Below, piece after piece: positions 19,170 through 31,586 of a stretch of 64,000 nucleotides of DNA. Below the pieces are notes generated by a model that did no database searches, was not told the origin of the DNA, and saw only the letters and a program-made list of their open reading frames with translations. The first letter of the stretch is position 1, and every line of letters starts with the position of its first letter. The DNA comes from Paenibacillus sp. D2_2. Lineage in GTDB: Bacteria; Bacillota; Bacilli; Paenibacillales; Paenibacillaceae. The translations under genes and the position numbers were made by a program. The stretch spans positions 2,202,501 through 2,266,500 of the forward strand of contig NZ_CP133605.1 of assembly GCF_031199965.1 (NCBI RefSeq), given 5' to 3'.

Positions 19170-20981
19170 ATGAGGGCAAAGATGGTTAGAAAGCTGACTG
19201 CTATCGTAATGAGCACATTGCTTCTGACAGTGATGACTTTTCCACTTACTACGCATGCCGCAGCAGCAGATGTCAGTATCAATTGGAATGATGTAAAGCA
19301 GGAAATCGACGGTTTTGGCGTCTCGCAAGCCGGATGGTCAGGTGCGATTTATGATCTACAGGAACCGGCGCGGAGCGAAATTATGGATCTCTTATTTACG
19401 CAGGATAAAGGAATCGGCTTGTCTATTCTTCGCGGTGCCATATTCGCTGAGTATAATCCTGCGCCAGGCCAATTCGATTTTACCGTAAGACCGGATCAAG
19501 TTTGGGTTATGCAGCAAGCCAAGGCGAGGGGCGTCGATAAGCTGATCGCTTCGACTTGGAGTCCGCCGGCTTGGATGAAGACCAACAATTCAACGACGCA
19601 TGGCGGCTACCTGAAGCAGGAAAATTACGGTGACTACGCGCTTCTGATGTCTAAGTTCATCAAGGAGTACAAGCAGCAATTCGATCTTGATCTATACGCA
19701 GTATCTATCGCCAACGAACCGAATTCAATGACCTTCCTCTCCTGGGATTCATCGGAGTGGAACTCAACCAACTTCCAAGTATTTCTGAAAAATTATTTGA
19801 AACAAGCAATGATAAATGAAGGTGTGTCCTCTACTAAAGTAATCGCCGGCGAATCTTCCTGGTGGTCCGAGGATCTGATCAAGGACTCGTTAAATGATCC
19901 GGCTTCGGCTGAGAGAGTGGACATTGTTGGTGGACATAACTATCCGATTCCGATCTTGAATTTGGAGCTTCCAACCACACCGTTCTCTACTGCGGTCTCC
20001 AAAGGCAAGAAAGTGTGGATGACCGAAGTGTCTCAGGTGGACTCCTATGATCCGGGTATCAATTCCGGTCTGAAATTCGCAAAGCAAACCCATGACTTCA
20101 TGACGAAGGCGGGTGTTAATGCTTGGATGTACTGGACAGGAGCAATACCTGGTGACAATGATGAGGGATTGATTAATGTTGATAAAGATACCAGTACGTA
20201 TAAGATGACGAAGCGTTATTATACACTCGGAAATTACAGCAAATTTATTAAACCGGGATATGTTCGGATCGGTGCGACCGAGAATCCAAAGGCCAATGTA
20301 TATTTCTCAGCCTACAAAGATCCTGCTACAGACAAGTTCACGATTGTGGCGATCAATAGCGGAGATGCGACTGCAGAGGTGAATCTGATTCCGAACGGCT
20401 TTACTGCAGGAACATTGACACCATATACGACCGATGATCAAATGAATCTGGCCCAGGGTCCAGCTGTAGGAGCTACCAACGGTAAATTCCAGACCATTAT
20501 CCCAGCTCATAGCGTTGTTACTTTTGTCGGTCAGAAAGGATCACCACCAGCTCCCCAAGAGCAGACACTGATCGATGAGCTGGATGACTGGTCCAAGACA
20601 TTTTCCCATACGAGCGGACTTGTGATGGATTCTAGCAATAGCGGATATTTTAATGGGGATAAGTCACGAGTTAAGCGCCTTGACGGAAAGACGGAGAGCT
20701 TTGTATATAAACTCCCGAACATTACTTCCTTTAGAGCCGATATGTATCAGTTTAGTGTATGGGACGGTATAGCTTTCTACGTCTCTTCCGACCAGGTGAA
20801 TTGGACGAAATTAGCACATGCCAGCACTCCAGGAGTTTATACCGGCAGCCAGTGGTACCAAAAGACATATTATTCTACAGAGCTTCCACCTCCAGGAACC
20901 CAATACTTGAAGATTGAATTATCGGGTAGTGATTCTTGGGAGAAACAAGTGTCCCGGATGACTATTAAATACGCTATGTAA
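19170..20981 (+). CDS. Secreted GH30 glycoside hydrolase (xylanase/glucosidase family)
   Basis: 603 residues. A signal peptide (basic start, hydrophobic core to about residue 25, cleavage after THAAAA) directs secretion. The (beta/alpha)8 barrel plus beta-sandwich runs from about 35 to 455; acid/base Glu183 in SIANEPNS and nucleophile Glu286 in VWMTEVSQ are the GH30 pair, and SKFIKPGYVRIGATENP is the typical return into the side sandwich. A C-terminal domain of about 135 residues after a PAPQEQ linker may bind carbohydrate. Likely acts on xylan or beta-glucans outside the cell. ATG after AAAGGTGG. It stands just before a GH6-GH5 cellulase pair. Confidence 0.9.
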   Translation: MRAKMVRKLTAIVMSTLLLTVMTFPLTTHAAAADVSINWNDVKQEIDGFGVSQAGWSGAIYDLQEPARSEIMDLLFTQDKGIGLSILRGAIFAEYNPAPGQFDFTVRPDQVWVMQQAKARGVDKLIASTWSPPAWMKTNNSTTHGGYLKQENYGDYALLMSKFIKEYKQQFDLDLYAVSIANEPNSMTFLSWDSSEWNSTNFQVFLKNYLKQAMINEGVSSTKVIAGESSWWSEDLIKDSLNDPASAERVDIVGGHNYPIPILNLELPTTPFSTAVSKGKKVWMTEVSQVDSYDPGINSGLKFAKQTHDFMTKAGVNAWMYWTGAIPGDNDEGLINVDKDTSTYKMTKRYYTLGNYSKFIKPGYVRIGATENPKANVYFSAYKDPATDKFTIVAINSGDATAEVNLIPNGFTAGTLTPYTTDDQMNLAQGPAVGATNGKFQTIIPAHSVVTFVGQKGSPPAPQEQTLIDELDDWSKTFSHTSGLVMDSSNSGYFNGDKSRVKRLDGKTESFVYKLPNITSFRADMYQFSVWDGIAFYVSSDQVNWTKLAHASTPGVYTGSQWYQKTYYSTELPPPGTQYLKIELSGSDSWEKQVSRMTIKYAM

Positions 20982-21001
20982 TAGAATAAAAATAATAGTA
21001 T

Positions 21002-21034
21002 AAGAGGGTGTGCATTATGCATGCCCTCTTTCTG
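21002..21034 (+). terminator. Rho-independent terminator of the GH30 gene
   Basis: AAGAGGGTGTGCAT and ATGCATGCCCTCTTT form a long stem, with little loop and one bulge, ending in TCT; located 20 bases after the stop. Confidence 0.75.
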
Positions 21035-21120
21035 CGTCTCCAATAAATTAGGAGAGGAACTTAATGTTTGTAAAGAGAATACATTTAAGAGAAAGGGAAC
21101 TTGTGATGGGAGGTTAGACA

Positions 21121-21714
21121 TTGACTAGAATCGGGTTCGTAAGACATGGGATTACCGAATGGAATAAGGAGAGACGGGCCCAAGGCCAGTCCGATATTCC
21201 GCTCAATGACTCTGGAAGACTTCAAGCTCAGATGTTGGCTGAGCGATTGAAAAATGGGGAATGGGATTGTATTTTCTCTAGCGATTTGTCACGGGCTAAG
21301 GAAACGGCAGAAATTGTAGCAGCGGCTATCGGATTGCCAGTTTGTATGGATCAGAGATTAAGAGAGATGCATAAAGGTGAGATCGAAGGAACGACCTTGG
21401 AAGAGAGAGTCGCGAGATGGGGAGAGGAATGGGAGAGCATTGAATTAGGCTTAGAAGCAGATCCATCTATTACTGGTCGAGGCATTTCGTTCATTTCCGA
21501 GATTGTCGCTAGTAATCCAGACAAGAACATTCTAGTAGTTAGTCATGGGGTATTGATTACTTTAACCGTCAAAGCCCTTGTCCCTGAGCAAGATATTGAT
21601 CAGCATATACATAATACATCTCTGACTATCTTAGAACATTGCGGGTCCGAATGGAGATGCGAGCTATTCAATTGCGCCATACATTTATCAGAATCAGCAC
21701 AGAGCAAGCGCTGA
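21121..21714 (+). CDS. Histidine phosphatase family protein
   Basis: 197 residues. The catalytic RHG is in IGFVRHGITEWNKERRAQGQ and the second histidine in ILVVSHGVLITL; LSRAKETAEI and REMHKGEIEG are also standard for the phosphoglycerate-mutase-like clan (GpmB/PhoE/CobC type). Start is TTG with GGGAGGTTAG upstream. A broad-specificity phosphatase is likely. Unrelated in role to the glycosidases at either side as far as can be seen. Confidence 0.9.
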   Translation: MTRIGFVRHGITEWNKERRAQGQSDIPLNDSGRLQAQMLAERLKNGEWDCIFSSDLSRAKETAEIVAAAIGLPVCMDQRLREMHKGEIEGTTLEERVARWGEEWESIELGLEADPSITGRGISFISEIVASNPDKNILVVSHGVLITLTVKALVPEQDIDQHIHNTSLTILEHCGSEWRCELFNCAIHLSESAQSKR

Positions 21715-21749
21715 GCACCAGAAGTATCATTTATAAGTATACAGGAGAG

Positions 21750-21778
21750 GGAATCCGTGCATAGGCGCGGATTTTTTC
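21750..21778 (+). terminator. Rho-independent terminator
   Basis: GAATCCGTGC ATAG GCGCGGATTTTTTC: a nine-base-pair stem with T run, 35 bases after the phosphatase gene. Confidence 0.75.
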
Positions 21779-21924
21779 ATGCAGTGATTTATATCCAGAA
21801 AAGGGAAGATTTTAAACTTAGTAACAGAAGAATTTGAACTATACAAAAGTTACATAGATCAATAATATAAAGATGCAAGTTTTACTTTTTATTACATAAA
21901 TATATTTTTTTAAAATATAATCCA

Positions 21925-22130
21925 TCACTTAGCTTTAAAAGAAATTTTTCCTTTCACCTCCAAGAGAAGCAGAGCTTCTTGAAAACGCATACTAACACTC
22001 CGCATGCAAGCATTTTGATTCATTCCAGATGATGAATCGATGCCCTTTACCGCACTATTTTTTTCATTACAATCAAAGATTCATAGAGTCCGTTTACCGT
22101 CATGTTGGGTATATGCTTGTAGCCCATCAT
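21925..22130 (-). CDS. Possible small gene, frame broken once
   Basis: The 616-base gap before the GH6 gene has no plus-strand gene. On the minus strand a frame starts at ATGATG 22130 and, if one base is added to the run of seven A (22058-22064), continues for about 68 codons to a TGA at 21925. It contains YESLIVMKK and ends in a basic, hydrophobic tail. No family recognised and the ribosome binding site is weak, so this may be chance. The rest of the gap (22131-22330) shows no gene; a palindrome GTACCGGACGGTAC lies at about 22267. Confidence 0.25.
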
Positions 22131-22330
22131 TTATTTTATCACATAGGGCCTTGAGTGAACGATTTGCTCTAATAAAGGGGGTGGTAGCTAAATAAATAGA
22201 AGGTTGTTAGGCAGCTGATTATTCCTTCATGACACAGTAGACCGCTGACTGGACCATAGTGACGGTGTACCGGACGGTACGCTAGTGTTAGGAATTGAAT
22301 CGCAAACCATCAATAATAAGGAGTGATCCC

Positions 22331-25313
22331 ATGAATTCGAAATTTTTAAAACGATTAGTGGCGATTATGGGAGTAGCAGCATTGGCGCTGACGCTAATTC
22401 AGCCTTATGGGACACAGAAGAGTTATGCTGCTGAAGCGCATGTTGACAATCCGTTCGTGGGTGCAACGATGTATGTGAATCCTGACTACGCGGCGTTGAT
22501 CGATACTTCCATCGCACAGGTAAGCGACAGTACATTGAAGGCCAAAATGCAAACCGTTAAGTCGTATCCTACAGCCGTTTGGTTAGACCGCATTGCAGCG
22601 ATTAATGGTGGTGACGAGAATGGCGGACGAAAAAGTCTGGAGCAGACAATGGATGCTGTTCTCGCTCAGAAGCAGGGGAATACACCAATCGTTGCAACAT
22701 TTGTAATCTACGATATGCCTGGCCGAGACTGTCATGCTTTAGCTTCCAATGGTGAGCTACCTTTGACTGCAGCGGGCTTACAAAGCTATAAGACTGATTA
22801 TATTGATCGCATTGCTGCGGTTTTTGCGAATCCGAAATATTCTGGAATCCGTATCGTAGCAGTCATTGAGCCAGATTCTTTACCGAATCTGGTAACGAAT
22901 CTGAGCGATTCCAGATGTGCTCAAGCGAATTCCAGCAATATCTATCGCGATGCTACACGTTATGCGCTAGAAAAACTGCATGCGATCTCTAATGTCTATA
23001 ATTACATGGATATTGGACACTCTGGATGGTTAGGTTGGGACAGCAACCGTCAACCAACGATTGATCTCTTCACTACAGTTGTCAGTGGGACTGCTGCAGG
23101 ACTGGCAAGTGTAGATGGATTCATTTCGAATACAGCAAATACGACTCCACTTGAGGAACCAAATCTGCCTGATCCGAATTTGACGATTAATGGTAATCAG
23201 ATCAAATCGGCAACTTACTACGAATGGAATCCTTATTTTGATGAATCCCATTTCACTGCTGCATTGTATTCGGGTTTCGTCGCTAAAGGCTGGCCTTCCA
23301 GCATCGGCTTCCTGATCGATACCTCTCGGAACGGCTGGGCGGACCGACCGGCCTACCAGCGCAAGTGGTACTACTGTTAATGCATACGTCGATTCTGGGC
23401 GGGTCGACAAACGGCTTCATCGTGGCAACTGGTGTAATGCCAGCAGCGCCGGCATAGGAATGCCTCCACAAGCAGCGCCAACTGGTTATCCTGGCTCGCA
23501 TCTGGACGCCTTCGTATGGGTAAAACCTCCAGGTGAATCAGACGGATCCAGCTCCGCAATTCCGAACGATGAAGGCAAAGGCTTCGATAGAATGTGTGAC
23601 CCTACTTACACCAATGCTAATGGTACATTGACAGGTGCATTGCCAAATGCTCCTGTATCCGGACACTGGTTCCACAGTCAATTCGTAGAGCTGGTCCAAA
23701 ATGCATATCCAGCTATTCCGACTAGTGGCGGCGGAACACCAACTGTTCCTTCTGCTCCAGCAGGATTGACAGCGACAGCGGGCAATGCGCAAGTAGCGCT
23801 GAGCTGGACGGCATCAAGCGGAGCAACAGGCTATAACGTGAAGCGAGCTACAACGAGCGGTGGTCCGTACACGACGGTAGCCAGTGGAATAACCGCAACG
23901 AGCTACACGAACACGGGACTGACGAATGGCACGGCGTACTACTATGTTGTCAGCGCAGTGAACAGCGCGGGCGAAAGTGCGAATTCAACACAAGTGACAG
24001 CCACGCCACAAGCGACAGCGACTGTACCAGCAGCTCCGGCAGGATTGACAGCGACAGCGGGCAATGCGCAAGTAGCGCTGAGCTGGACAGCATCAAGCGG
24101 AGCAACAGGCTATAACGTGAAGCGAGCTACAACGAGCGGTGGGCCGTATACAACAGTAGCAAGCGGAGTAACTGCGACGAGCTATACGAATACAGGACTG
24201 ACGAATGGCACGGCGTACTACTATGTTGTCAGCGCAGTGAACAGCGCGGGCGAGAGTGCGAATTCAACACAGGTGACAGCTACGCCACAAGCGACAGTGA
24301 CTGTACCAGCAGCTCCGGCAGGATTGACAGCGACAGCGGGCAATGCACAAGTAGCGCTGAGCTGGACAGCATCAAGCGGAGCGACGGGGTATAACGTGAA
24401 ACGAGCAACGACGAGCGGAGGTCCGTATACGACAGTAGCGAGTGGGGTAACCGCGACGAGCTACACGAACACAGGACTGACGAATGGCACGGCGTACTAC
24501 TATGTTGTCAGCGCAGTAAATAGCGCGGGCGAGAGTGCGAATTCAACGCAGGTCACGGCAACACCGCAAACGACAGTGACTGTACCGGCAGTTCCGGCAG
24601 GATTGACAGCGACAGCGGGCAATGCGCAAGTAACGCTGAGCTGGACAGCATCAAGTGGAGCAACAGGGTATAACGTGAAGCGAGCAACGACGAGCGGAGG
24701 TCCGTATACGACAGTAGCAAGCGGGGTAACCGCGACGAGCTACACGAACACAGGACTGACGAATGGCACAGCGTACTACTATGTTGTCAGCGCAGTAAAT
24801 AGCGCGGGCGAGAGTGCCAACTCCACGCAAGTCACGGCAACGCCAAATGGTGGAACGGGAACGTCCAGTTTAGTGCTTCAATATCGGACCGGGGACACAA
24901 ACGCTACGGACAATCAAATCAAGCCTCAGTTCAACATTAAGAATAATGGTACATCTGCAGTGAATTTAAGCGATATTAAAATTCGCTATTATTTTACCAA
25001 GGATAGCAATCAAGACGTTAATGCCTGGATCGACTGGGCTCAGGTAGGTTCAGCTAATATTAATAAGACATTCGGGACAGCATCTGCTGTGAAGGCGGAC
25101 ACGTATATCGAGTTAAGCTTTACTTCCACAGCCGGATCTATTGCAGCTGGCGGACAGTCAGGAGAGATTCAATTGCGGATGTCGAAGGCGGATTGGTCCA
25201 ATTTTGACGAGACAAATGATTACTCTTATGACGCAACAAAGACAGCTTACGCTGATTGGGATCATGTCACGCTGTATGTGAATGGTGTACTGGTCTGGGG
25301 AATTGAGCCTTAA
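22331..25313 (+). CDS. Secreted GH6 cellobiohydrolase with four FN3 and a CBM3 (frame broken)
   Basis: Exoglucanase expected to release cellobiose from cellulose. A signal peptide ends about residue 33. The GH6 catalytic domain shows [20 protein letters not shown] (catalytic acid), [11 protein letters not shown] and [15 protein letters not shown]. The frame is lost near 23337-23349; adding one G in GGG (23337-23339) and one C in CC (23348-23349) gives [17 protein letters not shown] and leads into RLHRGNWCN, standard GH6 sequence. Next come [16 protein letters not shown] and HWFHSQF, four tandem fibronectin type III domains, and a C-terminal cellulose-binding CBM3. About 994 residues in all. 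The restored gene is followed after 60 bases by a GH5 cellulase, probably in one operon. Confidence 0.92.
23740..24850 (+). repeat. Four tandem FN3 repeats of 279 bp
   Basis: Four fibronectin type III units, each exactly 279 bases (93 codons), repeat in register: the segment CAGGATTGACAGCGACAGCG recurs at 23761, 24040, 24319 and 24598. The copies are nearly identical in DNA as well as protein, which shows recent duplication or ongoing gene conversion. Two related FN3 units lie in the next gene (from about 26545 and 26830). They act as spacers between catalytic and cellulose-binding domains. Confidence 0.9.
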
Positions 25314-25373
25314 TAATCGGTTTGGACCGATCTCATTCGTATTCGTAGAGTCCATGAAAGATGGTGAGAATAA

Positions 25374-27547
<2,174 letters not shown>

Positions 27548-27567
27548 GAAAAATGATATTAGAATGG

Positions 27568-27600
27568 GAAAGGGCCGCTTCGGCGGTCCTTTTCTTTTTT
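27568..27600 (+). terminator. Rho-independent terminator of the cellulase operon
   Basis: AAAGGGCCGC TTCG GCGGTCCTTT followed by TCTTTTTT: a stable UUCG tetraloop hairpin 20 bases after the GH5 stop. Confidence 0.9.
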
Positions 27601-27775
27601 ACTTCTATGTTCCATTATGCTCCATGTGATATTTAGAGAATTTCATTATAATAGGGTCATTCTCAAATTATGGAATGCATGATATAACTGAATGAGTGTT
27701 GTATTTTGAAAGTTAAAGTTGCGAATAGCGTATATATGACTGCTTGATATTATAACAAAGCGGAGGTGCTTGCAT

Positions 27776-28116
27776 ATGGAATTGAGACCGACGGAATATG
27801 TTGTAAAGGAACAAATACCGGCCAATCTATTCAGAAGCGTTGAAGCGGTGGGGGAAGATTAACGATTACCAATGAAAGACTGCTGTTCAATCCGCATATG
27901 ATCAACATTCAGACGGACTCTGTTGAGATCGATATGGCCGACATTATCGGAGTTGAGAAGCGAAACACGATGGGGCTAGTACCTAATGGCATCAAGATCA
28001 CGAATCGCTATGGCAGTGAATTTAAGTTTGTCGTATACAAGAGGGCTCAATTGATTGAGCTTATTAATCAGTATAGAACTTTTGGAATGTCACCAGACTC
28101 TAGTAGGACCTATTAA
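27776..28116 (+). CDS. GRAM/PH-like domain protein (frame broken once)
   Basis: After adding one G to the run at 27850-27854 the frame gives 113 residues: an N-terminal strand, ANLFRSVEAVGGRLTITNER, LLFNPHMINIQTDSVEIDM, the IIGVEKRNTMGLVPNGIKI turn and KFVVYKRAQLIELINQ. This is the pattern of the bacterial GRAM-like proteins often annotated simply as PH domain. ATG 27776 follows CGGAGGTGC. Role unknown. Confidence 0.7.
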
Positions 28117-28124
28117 GTTGAGCC

Positions 28125-28624
28125 ATGCTGAGAAATATCCTCTATTTAGCAATAACTACAATATTGTTCATAATGCTCCTCGGTGGTATTTTCTTATATC
28201 AAATCGGATTTTTCAAAGACACCCCAGAGATGAAGACAATGCAAGTTACAGAGATTCCTGATTTTTTATATATTCAGGATGCCCCCAATTTACCTGATTG
28301 GGAAGTGAAAAGTGTAGCAGGATTTAATGATCATTTCACTTCACCAACCTGCACGATTTATTATTCAAATGGTATTGAATTAGTACTTTCAACTAGTCCT
28401 ATGAACTTCCAGAAATTGAACACTACACGATGAGAAGGTTATATTATTCGTTTAAAGTAAGGGAAGGAAGAACGGAGGACCTCGTTGTGGAACATATTAA
28501 AAGCTCTGAATCCAACCCTATAGAAGGAGGAGCAATTAATGAGTCAAAATCCGATCCAAACAGTGCATTTAGAAGAGAAGAAATTTATTGGGTTCCCCGT
28601 TACTTCCAGCTTTTCATTTCATGA
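28125..28624 (+). CDS. Membrane-anchored hypothetical protein (frame probably broken)
   Basis: The protein starts with a single hydrophobic helix (LYLAITTILFIMLLGGIFLY) and a short extracytoplasmic part. The frame ends at 28433, but the same DNA read one frame over gives ELPEIEHYTMRRLYYSF and continues; one missing C at CC 28398-28399 would join the two parts. The 3' end is unsure: it may reach 28624 or stop near 28538 before the next gene's start. No family recognised. Confidence 0.5.
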
Positions 28625-28988
28625 ACCTAAGCGAATTGAGGAGGCAAAACGCGAGTTCCTTGAGCGTAAGCATGAGATAAGACATGTTGTGAATCCAGAT
28701 GAATATGTGTGCCCGCACTTCTCCTCGGAAGTATTGTTTACTTATTTCTTCTGTATGGAAGTTAGTGAGCTTGAGGACATACCGGAAGGGATGATCGGCT
28801 TCACTATTCCAGTCCGCAATTATGTGACAACGAGATCGGATACCGATCCTTACGAAGTGCTCCATACCTACATTAAAGACAACGGGATAGATCACAATCC
28901 AAAAGCTCTTGCTTTGGAGGTATATCAATTTGCCGACCCGGAATGGCCTGGCAAGGTTGATGTCTTTGTTCCGATTAAGGAGATATAA
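28539..28988 (+). CDS. GyrI-like effector-binding domain protein
   Basis: 149 residues. The sequence has the two-fold SHS2 pattern of GyrI/AraC effector-binding domains (FIGFPVTSSFSFHEPKRIEE; EDIPEGMIGFTIPVRNYVTT; DPYEVLHTYIKDNGI; ALALEVYQF...VDVFVPIKEI). Such stand-alone domains bind small molecules. Excellent ribosome binding site AGGAGGAG. It is the first of a run of closely spaced plus-strand genes. Confidence 0.75.
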   Translation: MSQNPIQTVHLEEKKFIGFPVTSSFSFHEPKRIEEAKREFLERKHEIRHVVNPDEYVCPHFSSEVLFTYFFCMEVSELEDIPEGMIGFTIPVRNYVTTRSDTDPYEVLHTYIKDNGIDHNPKALALEVYQFADPEWPGKVDVFVPIKEI

Positions 28989-29012
28989 GAGACATAGTAG
29001 GAGGTATCACGC

Positions 29013-29792
29013 ATGGATTTTGACAAATCGATAGAATTCGTGACCCAAAACTCTACTGATCCCTTTGATATAGTAAGGTTAGAGTTTATATTGTCTCAGA
29101 AGGTGCCCGGAGATGAACAATTAGAGAATATCATTCTTTCGCAGAGAACGGATGGGAGCTGGTCCCCTTTTTGGGCAGAGGGAAGCAGTTCACTGGATGC
29201 AACTTGCTATAGACTAGCCTTACTCGAGCAAGCCGGAATTAGAAAGCATCGAGTAGTAGACCAAGCAATTGATTTTATTTCAAGTCGAATGCATGAAAAT
29301 GGTTCTTTTGAAGAGGACTTTGCGTTAAAAGATTTATGTCCTCCTTGGGCTGTTCCAGGTGAAGTTGCTCCAACGATTTATATCACTGCTAATTGTGCTT
29401 TTTGGATCAATTACTACACCTCATCTGTAGATCCGAGGACCGTCACGTATCTAAACCGTCAGATTAAGGACAATGGTACGATTCCTTCATTCTTGCATAC
29501 GTACTGGTTAATAGGCGGCCTGTTTCATTCAATAGGTATGGATGGGGAAGCTAAACCTATTTTTCAAAGTTTAGTTGAGAAATGCAGTGAATTGTCTGCA
29601 GACAACCTGGCTTGGTTGATCAACACATTAATAGCTAGTCGAGTAGATCGTGAAGCTGAGGTGATCAGGGTTTCAGCCTCATACCTTTCTCGCCTGCAAC
29701 TGCAAGATGGAAGCTGGAGGAGTGACGATGGTGCTTGGAAGGATGTCCATACCACGTTAGAGGCGATCAGGGCTCTTAGATATATTGGTTAG
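29013..29792 (+). CDS. Prenyltransferase/squalene-cyclase-like alpha-toroid protein
   Basis: 259 residues with repeated helices carrying Q/G-x-W motifs (ILSQRTDGSWSPFWAEG, LQLQDGSWRSDDGAWKDVH), as in the alpha/alpha toroid of prenyltransferase beta subunits and terpene cyclases. No catalytic DxDD motif is visible and the protein is short, so it is probably a non-enzymatic relative. The start follows GGAGGTATCACGC, 24 bases after the preceding stop, suggesting co-transcription. Confidence 0.7.
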   Translation: MDFDKSIEFVTQNSTDPFDIVRLEFILSQKVPGDEQLENIILSQRTDGSWSPFWAEGSSSLDATCYRLALLEQAGIRKHRVVDQAIDFISSRMHENGSFEEDFALKDLCPPWAVPGEVAPTIYITANCAFWINYYTSSVDPRTVTYLNRQIKDNGTIPSFLHTYWLIGGLFHSIGMDGEAKPIFQSLVEKCSELSADNLAWLINTLIASRVDREAEVIRVSASYLSRLQLQDGSWRSDDGAWKDVHTTLEAIRALRYIG

Positions 29793-29843
29793 GAAGGTAC
29801 GGAGTCTATCTTCTTTCTATCAAAAAAGAGGCTGGTGAATCAT

Positions 29844-30595
29844 ATGCCGCACGTACAAGTTCAAGATCTGCACATGTTTTACGAGAAGCTAGGTACAGGA
29901 GAACCAATCATTTTTTTACATAGCAGCTATTCTCGGGAATTCTTGCTTTTGCCAGTCAGTTGCTTGATTTTCAAAAGAACTATGCCTGCTATTATCCCGA
30001 TTTCAGAGGGCATGGTAGGACCCGCTGCGAAAATATGGAGTGGAACTCAACCCAGCTTGCTAAAGATATCATTGATTTCATGGATGTGCTCCATATTCCT
30101 AAGGCTCATCTGATCGGTTATAGCTTAGGAGCAAATGTGGCTCTTTATTGTGCTGTCGATCATCCGGAGCGAGTCGCCTCCTTAGTCACAATTGGAACAA
30201 GCGGTTTCGCTGAACCTGCGGGAGTCGAGGAGTTTGAGCCAGAATGGCTGGTGGAGAATGGGCAGCAAGAACTGATTGAGCAAATGATTGAAAGGCACGA
30301 AGAGGCACACCTGGGAAATTGGCAGGAGTTTATGCGGCAATCGGCGATAGAATGGCGCTACTATCCACAGCTGACTGATGAGCAGTTAAGCGGGATTCGC
30401 TGCCCATCCTTGTTCATTACCGGGGAGCATGATCCGTTCGCAGGAGAAGAGAAAATCCAGAAGTTAAGTTCGCTTGTTCAAGGGTCGCAGTATCTGGTCG
30501 TTTCGGACTGCAGCCATAGGCCGCACACAGTAAGAGAGAAACCGGTACTTGTTAACGATTCGATTCTTTATTTTCTTAGTCAAACTTCGATCTAA
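29844..30595 (+). CDS. Alpha/beta-hydrolase (frame broken once)
   Basis: Adding one G at GGG 29935-29937 joins two overlapping frames into a 250-residue protein. It then reads PIIFLHSSYSRGILAFASQL (oxyanion HS segment), YPDFRGHGRT, the nucleophile elbow HLIGYSLGANVALYC (Ser in G-Y-S-L-G), the acidic residue in FITGEHDPFAG and the catalytic His in VSDCSHRPHTV. This is the ordinary layout of small ester hydrolases. The likely start is ATG 29844. Substrate unknown. Confidence 0.85.
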
Positions 30596-30621
30596 GTTTT
30601 GTAAGAACTATTTCTTAAAGT

Positions 30622-30832
30622 GTGTGTTCAAAAAGGCCGGATTTCAGCACCGAAGCTTATGCTTCCGATGTGTGCTTTTTCAAAACGCTTCAGTTGGATG
30701 AAGCTAGGGGCTGAGGAGCGGAGCGTAGGTAAAACCTACGTGAGCACCGGAAGACCAGGCTGAATTCAAGATTCGCTGCCTTGGATACTTCTTGATTCAC
30801 TTCGTGATCAAAAGCGGACTTTTTGAACATCC
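30622..30832. repeat. Hairpin-rich intergenic repeat-like element
   Basis: About 210 bases bounded by inverted ends TGTTCAAAAAGGCCG (30625) and CGGACTTTTTGAACA (30814-30829). Between them lie several perfect hairpins: CGAAGC TTAT GCTTCG, GCTTCA...TGAAGC, CGTAGGT AAA ACCTACG and a GATTCAC TTC GTGATC stem. There is no open frame. The arrangement is that of a small non-autonomous element or a structured repeat dispersed between genes; my assignment rests on symmetry alone. Confidence 0.6.
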
Positions 30833-30861
30833 TCTTAAATGGGTTAGAAGGTGGAGAGGAT

Positions 30862-31561
30862 ATGGATCTGGAACAACGGAAGCACTGGAACGAGAATCAC
30901 CAGCAATTGACGAGCCTGATCTTTATGGTGGACAAGCATGTACAAGCAGTTGATCTTTTTCTGACCCAGCACGCTCTATTGTATTCTTCGCAAATGAACG
31001 GTTCGGGTGTTACGACGTTAGAGGATCATTTATTAAATCAGATGACGGAGCAAGCTTTCCGTACATATCCTGTTAAAGTGCCGGGTACGAAGAACTCCAT
31101 CGCTTGGCATTTATGGCATATCACCAGAATCGAGGACATGACAATGAATGTTCTTCTGAACGGTGAAGATCAGGTCTTCGAGACGGGGAATTGGAAAGAA
31201 AGACTACAGGTGAATTATATCCACAGTGGCAACGGGATGACCGAGGAAGAAGTAGCTGATTTGAGCTCGAATATGGATCTTTCTGCGTTATTAGCGTATC
31301 GGATCGAGGTCGGTCGTCAGACTCGCGAGGTCGTAGCCTCTACGCTTCCGGGACAATTTAACCAGAAGGTTGACCCTATAAGGATCAGGAAGCTAAAGGA
31401 TGATGGAGCCGTTAAACTGGGGAAGAATGGTTGCTTGACTATTGGGGCAGCAAGAAGCTAGGCGGATTAATTCTGATGCCAGCGACCGGACATCTTTTCT
31501 GCATTTGAATAAAGCGGTCCGGATAAAGAGAAGCTGCAAAAGATCAGATGATATGAATTGA
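30862..31561 (+). CDS. DinB-superfamily protein (frame broken twice)
   Basis: The frame starts at ATG 30862 (GGTGGAGAGG upstream). Adding one G at 31419-31422 and one T at 31495-31498 yields about 233 residues, with IAWHLWHITRIEDM (first metal histidine and its partners) and LGGLILMPATGHLFLHL near the C terminus, the pattern of DinB-like four-helix metalloproteins such as bacillithiol transferases. The two breaks are single missing bases in homopolymers. The IS3 element begins only 26 bases after the restored stop. Confidence 0.75.
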
Positions 31562-31586
31562 GAAGGAATAAATGCAAAAGCGGTTC

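Noticed and set aside
23740..24850. Long regular DNA repeats that might suggest a CRISPR-like array
   Set aside because: The unit is 279 bases, in frame and encodes FN3 domains; there are no unique spacers between copies.
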